Positions 18,258-26,353 of a stretch of 64,000 nt of DNA are shown here, in pieces. The notes beneath the pieces were generated by a model that was given only the letters and a program-made list of their open reading frames with translations, was not told where the DNA came from and did no database searches. The stretch is taken from assembly GCA_027450145.1 (NCBI GenBank), contig DAIDKH010000005.1, positions 1-64,000 on the forward strand. The letters are read 5' to 3'. Both the position numbers and the translations under genes were made by a program. The stretch comes from Chthonomonadaceae bacterium (GTDB taxonomy: Bacteria; Armatimonadota; Chthonomonadetes; Chthonomonadales; Chthonomonadaceae). Each line of letters opens with the position of its first letter. Position 1 is the first letter of the stretch.

Positions 18258-19649
18258 ATGAATAACCGCGTTATTAGTATGGCTGGCCTCGCGGTTGCTT
18301 CCGTGGAGGAACTCGTCTTTGGGCACGCTCCTCATCCCGTGAAATGTGGTAATGGTTTAACGATTGGCGCCGGCAGAGTGGTACCCGAAATCAACTTCAC
18401 GCTTCCGCCAGTTGAGATAAGTCCATCCACATGGCCAGAAATCGAATTGCAATACACCGAGATGATGACGGCCGTGTGTGAACGTGCCGTTGATCTGGGT
18501 GCGCCAGAACTACTGGTAGAGTTCGAAACGCTTCCACCGATGACGGTCGATCCGTCGCTGGGTGCCTCCATTACCAGCCTTCTAGCAAGCATTCTTCATA
18601 CAGTGCAGGATAGACATGGTATCAGGTCTGCCCTTCGCCTCACGCCTAATGACACCCGTGATCACCGCCGTCCTCCATTAATGCGCTCTGGGGACTATTG
18701 GGAAAACATGGTTCGCCTATTCTCCTCTGCGGCTGGCGCCGGCGCAGATCTCCTTGCGATTGAATCTACTGGTGGCAAGGAGATACATGACGAGGCGCTT
18801 ATGAATGCCGACCTGGAGGGTATCGTCTATGCTCTTGGTATATTGGCGCCCCGAGACATGGAATTTCTTTGGCGGCATATGGTCCAGATCTGTCACGATA
18901 CGGGAATTGTGGCTTCGGGGGATACCGCGTGTGGCTTCGCCAACACCGCCATGGCGCTTGCCAGTCAGAGAATGATTCCCAAGGTACTCGCAGCCCTCGT
19001 AAGAGTTGCATCGGTACCGCGTGGTTTAATCGCATTTCAGCAGGGAGCCATTGGTCCAAGCAAAGACTGTGCATATGAGGGGCCCTATTTCAAGGCTATA
19101 GCAGGTGTGCCAATCTCAATGGAAGGACGTTCCGCTGCGTGTGCTCATCTTAGCCCGCTGGGAAATATACCGATGGCTACGTGCGATTGCTGGTCCAACG
19201 AGTCGGTACAAAATGTGCGTTTGCTTAGCGCGCAGGCACCCGTAGTCTCTGTAGACCAGCTTGTGTTCGACTGCCGGCTTCTTAACCAGGCCTCGCTCGA
19301 TGGGCGAGATGGGGCACTACTGCTGCGTAAATGGCTGGAAAACAGCGATGCGCTGCTGGATCCACAGGCGTACATCCTGAAAGCGGAAATTGTCCTCAGC
19401 ATAGCAGCCAGAATAGTGGAACAGCCAACCCCTTACCTGCAAACGCGAGCAGCATTGATAGCGGCAATAGATGCGCTCACGAAAGGTGTACATTCAGGGG
19501 AGCTGGTACTTAGCGCGGTAGAACTGCACTGGCTTAACCGGCTTGAGAGCCAGGCTATGCTTCTAACGGAGGACGAAGAGAAGTTTACGGCCCAGATGGT
19601 TGAAAAGTTTAAGGACAGCCCGTACATTGCGTCGGAATATGGCCTGTAG
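18258..19649 (+). CDS. mtaB: Methanol:corrinoid methyltransferase (MtaB-like)
   Basis: Zinc enzyme that, in characterised members, moves the methyl group of methanol to the cobalt of the partner corrinoid protein. The family core is well conserved: LLAIESTGGKE (Glu169), GDTACGFANTAM (Cys225), ASVPRGLIAF, GPSKDCAYEGPY (Cys271) and AACAHLSPLGNI (Cys295). Glu169, Cys225 and one of the two later cysteines are the likely zinc ligands, by analogy with Methanosarcina MtaB. The 463-residue length agrees. A strong AGGAGG precedes the ATG. Adjacent mtaC-like, UroD and RACo genes support the role. Methanol is the expected substrate, but another small methoxyl compound cannot be ruled out. Confidence 0.88.
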   Translation: MNNRVISMAGLAVASVEELVFGHAPHPVKCGNGLTIGAGRVVPEINFTLPPVEISPSTWPEIELQYTEMMTAVCERAVDLGAPELLVEFETLPPMTVDPSLGASITSLLASILHTVQDRHGIRSALRLTPNDTRDHRRPPLMRSGDYWENMVRLFSSAAGAGADLLAIESTGGKEIHDEALMNADLEGIVYALGILAPRDMEFLWRHMVQICHDTGIVASGDTACGFANTAMALASQRMIPKVLAALVRVASVPRGLIAFQQGAIGPSKDCAYEGPYFKAIAGVPISMEGRSAACAHLSPLGNIPMATCDCWSNESVQNVRLLSAQAPVVSVDQLVFDCRLLNQASLDGRDGALLLRKWLENSDALLDPQAYILKAEIVLSIAARIVEQPTPYLQTRAALIAAIDALTKGVHSGELVLSAVELHWLNRLESQAMLLTEDEEKFTAQMVEKFKDSPYIASEYGL

Positions 19650-19682
19650 GTAACCGGGTACTGATGAAACGGGATACAACAG

Positions 19683-20849
19683 ATGAACGCTAGAGAACGG
19701 TTCAATGCAGTTCTGCATTACAAGGAACGAGACAGAAGCCCGATCATGGACTTCGGGTTTTGGGATGAAACCCTGGTGGTTTGGCAGGATCAGGGACTGC
19801 CGGAGGCTATTAACCCTGATAGGTATTTCGGTATGGATCCTCAATGGATTACCGCCCCTGTCAACGTTCAACTCTGTCCGGCTTTTGACTGGAGAGTACT
19901 TGAGGATAGGGGTGAGACCCAGATTGTTGTAGACAACGAGGGGGTAACCAAGGAGCAGGGAAAATTTCTGGGGTCGATTCCAAGACATATTTCTCACACA
20001 CTCGTTGACCGACTTACCTGGGAAAAAGACTTTAAATGGCGTCTCGATGGCGGTAGCAGCGCACGGTTACCCAAGTACTGGGCCGACTACGTTCGCAGCC
20101 AGTCGCGGCCAGACAGGGATTATCCATTAGGAATTAATGCCGGGTCATTGTATGGATGGATCCGTAACTGGATGGGCCTGGAAGCAGTTTCGGTGCTGGT
20201 TTACGATGACCGACGGCTATTTGACGAGATGGTCGAGACAGTTACCGAGTGCATACTCACGACCCTTGATCGCGTGCTTTCGAGCGGCATCCAGTTTGAC
20301 TACGCGCTTATGTGGGAGGACATGTGTTATAGAGCTGGCCCACTGCTCTCGCCCAAGGTCTTCAAAGAGACGTTGGTTCCACAGTACATGCGCATCACCC
20401 AACTTCTAAAACAGTTTGGTGTAGACGTAGTGGTTGTAGACTGCGACGGGGACATAACGAAGCTGCTGCCACTGTGGCTTGAGGCGGGCGTAAACACAAT
20501 GTTCCCTCTTGAAGCTGGAGTTTGGCAGGCAGATCCTGTGGCCTATCGCGAGAGATGGGGAACCGATCTTCTGATGATTGGCGGTGTTGGGAAGCGAATA
20601 CTTGCGGCTAGTACTGATTCAATCACCGCTGAGGTTGAGCGACTTGCTCCCCTTGTAGAGTCTGGCGGATATATACCAACTCCAGATCATCGAGTTCCAC
20701 CCGATGTGCCGCTCGCCAACTACCTCCACTATCTGCAGCAGGCACGGCGCATTTGGGGTCACGACCTGCCAAACCTTGAGCCAATGCAAAGCGACCTGCA
20801 ACCTGGCACCGTGGAGGAGAGCACTAGATACGCTTGGCACCTTGGCTAA
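19683..20849 (+). CDS. UroD-family protein, probable corrinoid:acceptor methyltransferase (first of two)
   Basis: Member of the uroporphyrinogen decarboxylase superfamily. In corrinoid operons such proteins (MtaA, MtbA) take the methyl group from the corrinoid protein and give it to an acceptor. The family barrel is seen from residue 1 (MNARERFNAVLHYKERDRSPI) to the C-terminal VPPDVPLANYLHYL. At the usual metal site it has VDCDGDITKLLP, not the HxCG pattern of the coenzyme M-using MtaA, so the acceptor is probably not coenzyme M. At 388 residues it is longer than its paralogue at 22547. It lies 33 bases after mtaB. It could instead be a substrate-side methyltransferase. Confidence 0.8.
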   Translation: MNARERFNAVLHYKERDRSPIMDFGFWDETLVVWQDQGLPEAINPDRYFGMDPQWITAPVNVQLCPAFDWRVLEDRGETQIVVDNEGVTKEQGKFLGSIPRHISHTLVDRLTWEKDFKWRLDGGSSARLPKYWADYVRSQSRPDRDYPLGINAGSLYGWIRNWMGLEAVSVLVYDDRRLFDEMVETVTECILTTLDRVLSSGIQFDYALMWEDMCYRAGPLLSPKVFKETLVPQYMRITQLLKQFGVDVVVVDCDGDITKLLPLWLEAGVNTMFPLEAGVWQADPVAYRERWGTDLLMIGGVGKRILAASTDSITAEVERLAPLVESGGYIPTPDHRVPPDVPLANYLHYLQQARRIWGHDLPNLEPMQSDLQPGTVEESTRYAWHLG

Positions 20850-20857
20850 CGAATGTG

Positions 20858-20896
20858 CGCAGGCAGTTCGAATGATTAGCCAACTCCGTGCCTGCG
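20858..20896 (+). other. Stem-loop in the gap between UroD and RACo genes
   Basis: CGCAGGCA at 20858-20865 pairs exactly with TGCCTGCG at 20889-20896 across a 23-base loop. No T tract follows. It may be a processing or attenuation element inside the operon; function unknown. Confidence 0.35.
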
Positions 20897-20984
20897 GGCC
20901 GACGAATTGCGACGGGTTAAGCGGCATTGTTGAGACCGGCTCTGGCCGCCACTACCGGCAGCTGCAGGAACGGAGGCCGTCTTC

Positions 20985-22550
20985 ATGATTGAATCCACAA
21001 CTGGTGTCTCTATGGTCACAGTTACGTTATTACCCTCCAAAAAACAAGTTCGAGTACCCGCGGGAGCGAAACTTCACGAAGTTTTAGCTGCACATGGCGC
21101 CGAGGCGCCTTGTGGCGGCACTGGTACGTGCCGGGGTTGCCGAGTAAGGGTGGTAAGTGGATTGGCGCCAATAACGGATCGACAACGCGAGGTGCTGCTC
21201 CCCAGAGAACTGGATGCAGGGTGGCGGCTAGCGTGCCAGTGTACTCCTACCGACGATATGGAGGTCTACCTGCCGTCATCAAATGCCGTGGTATTGGCCG
21301 ATGATGTGGCTGACCACTTCGTGCCTGAAGACGGATACGGCGTAGCTGCGGATATAGGGACTACAACGCTTGCGGTGCAGCTCGTACACCTAAATACCGG
21401 CAAGGTACTGGGTCTTCGCACCGCTCTCAATCCCCAGGCCGCAATGGGTAGTGATGTGATGAGCCGTATAGAGGCAGCAGTGCGCGGATGCGAAGAGGTA
21501 CTTAAACGAACAATTCAGGAATGCATTGGTGGAATGATCTCGAACTTAATGCGGGAGTTCCACGTGCCGGCGCCGGAGCTGAAGCGTGTTTACCTTGTTG
21601 GCAATACGGTGATGCACCACCTGTTTTGCGGCTTTACCGTGGAGCCGCTCAGCCATGTGCCGTTCGAGACACCCTATGGTGATAGCTGCAAACTCCATGC
21701 AGCCTCACTGTGTTCGGACCTTTGCGAGACCACACAGGTGCTCTTTTTGCCCTGCCTGGGCGGGTTTGTGGGCAGTGATATTGTGGCTGGAATAGATGCC
21801 GTTCAGATACTATCATCCCCTGGATTGAACCTACTCGTAGATCTAGGGACCAATGGTGAGATTGTACTTGGGAGCCAGGATATCGCCCTTTGCGCTTCCA
21901 CTGCGGCGGGCCCGGCGTTCGAGGGCGCCCGCATATCGTGCGGTATGCGGGCAGCGGAAGGTGCGATATGGCGCGTTACTGAGGAGTATGGCCACCTAAA
22001 ATGTGATGTCATTGGAGACGATGAACCTCGAGGTGTGTGTGGTAGTGGTCTGGTAGATGCCGTTGCTGTCGCGCTTCGCTGCGGCTTAATCTCGCCGTCA
22101 GGCCGAATAGCAGACGGCAAAGTGTTGCCATTGGCAGGAGACATTTTCCTTACGCAGGCCGATATCAGGCAGCTGCAACTGGCGAAAGCGGCAATTAGTG
22201 CTGGAATTGCCGTGCTGCTTGAACGGTGGCATTCCAGTCTAGATCACGTAGAGACCATCTACCTGGCCGGTGCATTTGGTAACTATGTGAGCGTTCGAAG
22301 TGCCAAACAGATTGGCCTTTTTCCCTGCTCGGCAGATCGGATAGTGCCGGCCGGTAACAGTGCTTTACGTGGTGTGAGAAAGCTATTGGGCGCCGGTGAC
22401 CAACGTGCCGAGCGGATTGCTACGATAGTAGAGAGTGTGACGCACGTACCTCTTGCATCCGATGCTGCCTTTTTTGATCTTTACGTAGAGCAGATTCCGT
22501 TTCCGGACGTCAACTTGGGTCGAACATTTAACGGAGAAGCAGTGCAATGA
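20985..22550 (+). CDS. Reductive activator of corrinoid protein (RACo-like, ferredoxin plus ASKHA domain)
   Basis: ATP-dependent activator that re-reduces the corrinoid cobalt to Co(I) after accidental oxidation. The N-terminal plant-type [2Fe-2S] domain shows Cys43, Cys49, Cys52 (PCGGTGTCRGC) and Cys84 or Cys86 (LACQC). It is followed by a linker and the DUF4445/ASKHA ATPase domain: VAADIGTTTLAVQL near 115, NPQAAMGSDVMSR, LVDLGTNGEIVL near 285, STAAGPAFEGARI and YLAGAFGNYV near 425. The 521-residue length is slightly short for RACo. GGAGG precedes the ATG. Its stop overlaps the next start (ATGA), indicating translational coupling with the second UroD gene. Confidence 0.88.
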   Translation: MIESTTGVSMVTVTLLPSKKQVRVPAGAKLHEVLAAHGAEAPCGGTGTCRGCRVRVVSGLAPITDRQREVLLPRELDAGWRLACQCTPTDDMEVYLPSSNAVVLADDVADHFVPEDGYGVAADIGTTTLAVQLVHLNTGKVLGLRTALNPQAAMGSDVMSRIEAAVRGCEEVLKRTIQECIGGMISNLMREFHVPAPELKRVYLVGNTVMHHLFCGFTVEPLSHVPFETPYGDSCKLHAASLCSDLCETTQVLFLPCLGGFVGSDIVAGIDAVQILSSPGLNLLVDLGTNGEIVLGSQDIALCASTAAGPAFEGARISCGMRAAEGAIWRVTEEYGHLKCDVIGDDEPRGVCGSGLVDAVAVALRCGLISPSGRIADGKVLPLAGDIFLTQADIRQLQLAKAAISAGIAVLLERWHSSLDHVETIYLAGAFGNYVSVRSAKQIGLFPCSADRIVPAGNSALRGVRKLLGAGDQRAERIATIVESVTHVPLASDAAFFDLYVEQIPFPDVNLGRTFNGEAVQ

Positions 22551-23530
22551 CACCACGCGAGCACTTTATCAGTGCACTGATGCGGCAGCCAGTAAGTTTG
22601 AGGCCGCCGCATTTTGAGTTGGTCTTTTTTCTTACAATGGAAGCGTTTGGCAAGGTGCACCCTTCGCACCGAAGTTACTACCAGTGGGATCAAATGCAAG
22701 ACAGCGAACGCCTTCTGCACCTTAATGACATGGCAGACCTATACATTGCGACGGCTGAACGATATCAACATTCTGCCATTTTTCTTCACCCTAACCCTGG
22801 TACAGAATTTGAAACGCAGCGGCTAATTGAACTTGTGAGAGAAAAGACCGGTGACCGCTATTTTCTGATGATGCACGGCGATGCCACATTCTCGATACCA
22901 GACGGCACCCACATGGAACAGTTTGCCTACAGGCTTGCCGACGAACCGGAGTCACTGAAAGCGGAGGCAGAGTCAATGGTAGTCGCTGCATTAAATCGCG
23001 CGGAACGGCAACGCGAGCATGGTGGATTGGATGGATATGCGCTCTGCGCAGATTATTGTTTTAATACGGGGCCATTCCTAAGCCCCAGGCAATTTAGCGA
23101 GTTTATAACTCCCTATCTGGCCAAACTCATTCAGGGCTACCGCCAACTGGGTTTCTTCGTTATAAAGCATACCGATGGAAATGTCAATCCAATACTCGAT
23201 CAACTGGTGCAATGTGGTCCGCATGCGATCCATTCACTAGACCCGCAGGGAGGCGTAGATATCGCCGAGGTGAAAAAGAAGTACGGCGGCGAGGTGTGTT
23301 TAATTGGGAACGTTAATTGCGGTCTATTGGATTCTGGTACAGACCAGGAAGTGGTAGAAAGCACGCTTTATGCTCTTAGGAATGGCTCACCCGGAGGCGG
23401 TTACATTTTTTCAACAAGTAACTGCATTTACACTGGCATGAAACTCGCCAGGTACGATCTGATGCGCACTGTTTGGCAGAAATTTGAGGCTACAGGCCCT
23501 GATAACCTCGCACCGATTAATAACCCGTAA
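22547..23530 (+). CDS. UroD-family protein, probable corrinoid:acceptor methyltransferase (second of two)
   Basis: Second uroporphyrinogen decarboxylase-superfamily gene of the operon, coupled to the RACo gene by a four-base ATGA overlap. The metal-site region reads FVIKHTDGNVNPILD, followed by HSLDPQGGVDIAEVKKKYG and a CLIGNVNC strand, a pattern common in UroD proteins beside corrinoid genes. It differs clearly from its paralogue at 19683 (KHTDGN versus VDCDGD), so the two probably do different steps. The 327-residue length is normal. True haem-pathway HemE is unlikely given the context and the missing N-terminal substrate arginine motif. It is the last gene before a strong terminator. Confidence 0.8.
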   Translation: MTPREHFISALMRQPVSLRPPHFELVFFLTMEAFGKVHPSHRSYYQWDQMQDSERLLHLNDMADLYIATAERYQHSAIFLHPNPGTEFETQRLIELVREKTGDRYFLMMHGDATFSIPDGTHMEQFAYRLADEPESLKAEAESMVVAALNRAERQREHGGLDGYALCADYCFNTGPFLSPRQFSEFITPYLAKLIQGYRQLGFFVIKHTDGNVNPILDQLVQCGPHAIHSLDPQGGVDIAEVKKKYGGEVCLIGNVNCGLLDSGTDQEVVESTLYALRNGSPGGGYIFSTSNCIYTGMKLARYDLMRTVWQKFEATGPDNLAPINNP

Positions 23531-23616
23531 TTCGCTGCCGCACCGAAGCAATCCGGTGATCCCTCGCTGCGCCTATTTCGTGTCGTTCGTACTCAAGGTA
23601 CTATTATAGCGGTTTG

Positions 23617-23650
23617 GTGCCCAGGTTTGCGCCTGGGCACTTGTTGTCGA
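23617..23650 (+). terminator. Rho-independent terminator of the corrinoid operon
   Basis: A perfect nine-base stem, GTGCCCAGG at 23617-23625 and CCTGGGCAC at 23632-23640, encloses a six-base loop and is followed by TTGTTGTC. It stands 87 bases after the last UroD gene. Confidence 0.8.
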
Positions 23651-23791
23651 ATCGCATTCCACTGTGTCGCCTGGTCGCTTTACGATGAACGAAGTTGCGA
23701 ATGTGCTGGCAGTTTCAACGCCATGGCCACTATCTCCCGCAGACCATACAGACTGCTCTAAGCTTAAAGCTTGCACCAAAAGACTTATGGC

Positions 23792-23820
23792 TTGACAGTT
23801 ATGGGCAAGTGCGATACAAT
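23792..23820 (+). promoter_or_regulatory. Sigma70-type promoter of the GntR/LacI regulator
   Basis: TTGACA at 23792-23797 and TACAAT at 23815-23820 are separated by 17 bases. The start codon at 23857 is 36 bases downstream. Confidence 0.8.
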
Positions 23821-23841
23821 AGATGCACCCAAAATTTGTTC

Positions 23842-23858
23842 CAAAATGGTACCAAAAT
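23842..23858. promoter_or_regulatory. Operator-like palindrome at the regulator start
   Basis: CAAAATGGTACCAAAAT contains the palindrome TGGTACCA, preceded by a related TTTGTTCCAAAAT half. The same TGGTACCAAA core recurs directly after the regulator gene at 25016-25026, and half sites occur at 23774 and 25054. This suggests autoregulation. Confidence 0.6.
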
Positions 23859-25014
23859 GATCGAGACAGAAAGTGATCTTGGATTACTCGAGCCCGCCTC
23901 TCAGCGCGTTGAAACAATTCTGCGCGGCCGGATCGAGACCGGTGTCTACTCGCCGAGGTCGTGGCTGCCGGCCGAAAGATCCCTGGCCGAGGAATTGGGT
24001 GTACACCGCAGATCGGTTCGTAGCGCGATAAACCGGCTGGCAGAGGCGGGCCTCATTGAGCAAAAGGCACGGTGCCGACCTATTGTTCTGGGTCGCGAGG
24101 CATCCGCTCCTTCCACGAGAACCCCGTTGGGCGTGGCTCCGGGACTGGTTGCATTGATCATGTGGCATGGTGGGTTTGAGCAGGGAACAACCATTCAACA
24201 GCGCATTTTCTGGACGGTGAATGAGGCGCTGTCGGCACGAGGTTATCACGCATTGTTTCTAGACCCCGGGGGCAGTGACGATGTAGGCGGTGAGGACGAA
24301 AACGCGTTGAGGGAGGGACCGCTGCTTCAGTACGCACTCGATCATGGCGTTGCTGGTGTCATCTTCTATCCCTATGCTTACTCTAGTAACATCGCGCTCA
24401 TGCGGCGCGTCAGGTCTATTATGCCGCTGGTGCTAATCGATCGAATGGTGCCAGGTCTCGAGACCGATTTTGTAGGTGTGCAGAACCGCGATGCGATGAT
24501 TTCGGCTGTTAACCACCTACTAGCATTGGGGCATACGCGCATTGCATGCGTTTGCATGCCAGAGCCGATTAACAGTGTGCAGGATAGGGTAGCAGGCTAC
24601 AGATCTGCCATTCAAGCTGATGGTGTAAGTAAGGGTATTACGCGTCCCGAGATTATCATAAACACGGATGGTTCACGCCATTGGGACGTTTTTGATGCTG
24701 TGGTAAATATGAGTGCTGCAACGCGCCCCACTGCAATTGTTTGCGTTAATGACTACCTGGCATTTAACGTATGCACACGCCTGCTTAGTATGGGATTTCG
24801 CGTTCCCGATGATTTCTCGCTAGTGGGGTTCGACAACATTATTAAGGTTCTCCCAAACGGGATTGGATTAACAACTATCTCACAGCCTTACGAGGAGATC
24901 GGCCGGGAAGCAGCCAGGTTAATGCTTCAGCGACAGACCGATCGAAGCACACCGTGCATCCACCGGGAGTTGAGTGGTCAGTTGGTCGTGCGAGAAAGCG
25001 CGCGACGGATCTAA
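23857..25014 (+). CDS. GntR/LacI-type transcriptional regulator (AraR-like architecture)
   Basis: Chimeric sugar-responsive regulator. An N-terminal GntR winged helix-turn-helix spans roughly residues 10-75 (RVETILRGRIETGVYSPRSWLPAERSLAEELGVHRRSVRSAINRLAEAGLIEQ in pieces). A LacI/PurR-type periplasmic-binding-protein fold spans about 95-385 (LALGHTRIACV, RPTAIVCVNDYLAFNV, VGFDNI, TTISQPYEEIGREAA). The ATG at 23857 is preferred: it is just downstream of a consensus promoter and begins right before the HTH. It is 385 residues long. Palindromic TGGTACCA sites at its start and immediately after its stop suggest it controls itself and the prepilin-like gene. The effector is probably a sugar. Confidence 0.88.
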   Translation: MIETESDLGLLEPASQRVETILRGRIETGVYSPRSWLPAERSLAEELGVHRRSVRSAINRLAEAGLIEQKARCRPIVLGREASAPSTRTPLGVAPGLVALIMWHGGFEQGTTIQQRIFWTVNEALSARGYHALFLDPGGSDDVGGEDENALREGPLLQYALDHGVAGVIFYPYAYSSNIALMRRVRSIMPLVLIDRMVPGLETDFVGVQNRDAMISAVNHLLALGHTRIACVCMPEPINSVQDRVAGYRSAIQADGVSKGITRPEIIINTDGSRHWDVFDAVVNMSAATRPTAIVCVNDYLAFNVCTRLLSMGFRVPDDFSLVGFDNIIKVLPNGIGLTTISQPYEEIGREAARLMLQRQTDRSTPCIHRELSGQLVVRESARRI

Positions 25015-25067
25015 AATGGTACCAAAGTTTTTGCCACAGATTTCTTGACACTGTGCCAAAGTGGTGC
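25012..25067. promoter_or_regulatory. Operator-like sites overlapping the prepilin-like gene promoter
   Basis: AAAATGGTACCAAAG (25013-25027) begins on the regulator's stop codon, and GTGCCAAAG lies between -35 and -10 at about 25053-25061. They match the site at 23842, so the same regulator probably represses this promoter. Confidence 0.55.
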
Positions 25068-25073
25068 TATAAT
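25045..25073 (+). promoter_or_regulatory. Consensus sigma70 promoter of the prepilin-like gene
   Basis: TTGACA at 25045-25050 and TATAAT at 25068-25073 are separated by exactly 17 bases, a perfect match to the consensus. The start codon is 55 bases downstream, leaving a leader with another GTACCAAAT at 25108. Confidence 0.85.
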
Positions 25074-25128
25074 GCACCAGTAGATTCGCTTTTGTAACTT
25101 TCGGCATGTACCAAATAGGGAGCTAAGT

Positions 25129-25983
25129 ATGAACTGTCAACGACGAGCATTCACGCTCATTGAGCTTCTAGTTGTAATTGCTATCATTGCAATTCTTGCT
25201 GCCATTCTCTTTCCCGTGTTTGCTCAGGCACGTGAGCGCGCCCGCGCAATCGTCTGCATTTCCAATGAAAACCAACTCGGCCTTGCCATGATGATGTACA
25301 CGCAGGACTATGATGAGACCTATCCTCCAAAGCGTGTTGCCTATATTGATGGTGTGGGGTACGTGTGGTGGACCGCTAAGATGACCTCATGGAAGGACGC
25401 TATCTATCCATACATCAAGAACTCGGGGCGGCCATATAACAATGGGCAGCCATACAAAGATCACGGCGATACCGGTGTCTTTTCATGCCCAGACAACGCC
25501 GCCCAGTGGTCTTCCATTGTTGACTGGGGATTTGCCGGAACCGGTTATCCTGGTGACGAAACAACGCGATTCCCTCGTGGTTATGCTGTTAACAACTGGA
25601 TAGGGGAGAATGAGCTGGGAGTAAACAGCGTGTTCTGGCCCGCACCTGGCGATAACTCAGGCAGCGGCAAAATGGCAATCCTCTCCACACCGGCCAACGA
25701 CATCCTCATCGCTGAGACCCGAGGAGCCTTGGTTGACATGGAACCCGAGTACCTTGGATATCACAGCACGGCAGATGGAGCATTCATTGGGAACGCCTCG
25801 GATTCTGCCGTGGTGGGTCACAGCCATATGGCAAATGTGTTGTTTGCTGACGGGCATGCCAAAGCTGAACCGCCCGCCGCTACCATTACGGGCGACATGT
25901 GGGACTGCATGCAGGCAAGAGGACAGGCTGAGCAGAACTACATTCTGCAGTCAATCGCCGGAGTTCCGGAGTGGCAGAACTGA
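25129..25983 (+). CDS. Prepilin-like protein with H-X9-DG motif (DUF1559-type pseudopilin)
   Basis: Secreted protein processed by a prepilin peptidase: a short basic leader is cut before [13 protein letters not shown], and the hydrophobic N-terminal helix then anchors or assembles it in a type IV pilus or type II secretion-like structure. Length is 284 residues. QDYDETYPP near residue 60 and [13 protein letters not shown] near the C-terminus (the H-X9-DG motif) mark the DUF1559-like group expanded in Planctomycetes and Armatimonadota. It follows a perfect promoter with operator sites. AGGGAG stands before the ATG. The stop overlaps the next gene's start (TGATG). The cargo or ligand is unknown. 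Confidence 0.88.
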   Translation: MNCQRRAFTLIELLVVIAIIAILAAILFPVFAQARERARAIVCISNENQLGLAMMMYTQDYDETYPPKRVAYIDGVGYVWWTAKMTSWKDAIYPYIKNSGRPYNNGQPYKDHGDTGVFSCPDNAAQWSSIVDWGFAGTGYPGDETTRFPRGYAVNNWIGENELGVNSVFWPAPGDNSGSGKMAILSTPANDILIAETRGALVDMEPEYLGYHSTADGAFIGNASDSAVVGHSHMANVLFADGHAKAEPPAATITGDMWDCMQARGQAEQNYILQSIAGVPEWQN

Positions 25984-26213
25984 TGCGCCGTCTCGTCATT
26001 CTTGCCGGCATCGCAGTATGCGCTCTCACTGGCTGTTCGCACAACAGCACTTCTAATCAGCCCGGTGCAGCGCCGCCCGCTGTGCCAGGACAGCGGCCAA
26101 CCGCTGCACAGCAGCAGCAGGGCTATAATAGTGCCCCGGCGGCAGTGCAGCAAGAGTTTGGGAATGCACCGCATGGCCAAGCACCCGCTCCACCAGCTGG
26201 TGGCCAAAGGTAG
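25983..26213 (+). CDS. Small lipoprotein, proline/glutamine-rich
   Basis: The 76-residue product begins [18 protein letters not shown], a lipoprotein signal peptide with lipobox LTGC, so the mature protein would start at the cysteine and be membrane-anchored. The remainder is low-complexity, rich in Pro, Ala, Gln and Gly. The ATG at 25983 overlaps the prepilin-like gene's stop (TGATG); a GTG four codons earlier is less likely. Coupling suggests it serves with the prepilin-like protein. I recognise no family. Confidence 0.7.
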   Translation: MRRLVILAGIAVCALTGCSHNSTSNQPGAAPPAVPGQRPTAAQQQQGYNSAPAAVQQEFGNAPHGQAPAPPAGGQR

Positions 26214-26240
26214 GCGAGTACCTGCCTGATCCATCTCAAA

Positions 26241-26290
26241 GTAGGCTGGCTGAAGATATTGTTGCATCTCAGCCGGCCTACTTGTGTTTT
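26241..26290. terminator. Bidirectional terminator between the lipoprotein and GH38 genes
   Basis: GTAGGCTGGCTGA at 26241-26253 pairs with TCAGCCGGCCTAC at 26269-26281 (one G-U pair), with TTGTGTTTT following on the plus strand and TTTGAG on the minus strand. It lies between two convergent genes. Confidence 0.8.
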
Positions 26291-26353
26291 GCAAGGTCCT
26301 ACTGACGAATGAGGTGTAATGCTACGCATGTCTCGCGCTGCAGTCTAAGTTGG

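Larger units (their letters stand above)
23531..23856. other. Intergenic region upstream of the GntR/LacI regulator
   Basis: Holds the terminator of the corrinoid operon, a consensus promoter at 23792-23820 and operator-like repeats next to the regulator's start. An open frame in phase with the regulator starts at 23695, but the promoter and operators lie inside it, so it is not part of the gene. Confidence 0.6.

Noticed and set aside
20704-20988. 94-codon frame overlapping the first UroD gene and the gap before RACo
   Set aside because: Half of it is a shadow of the UroD gene and the UroD C-terminus looks complete, so no frameshift is needed.
23695-23856. In-frame upstream extension of the GntR/LacI regulator
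   Set aside because: A consensus promoter and operator sites lie inside it, and the residues do not resemble a regulator.
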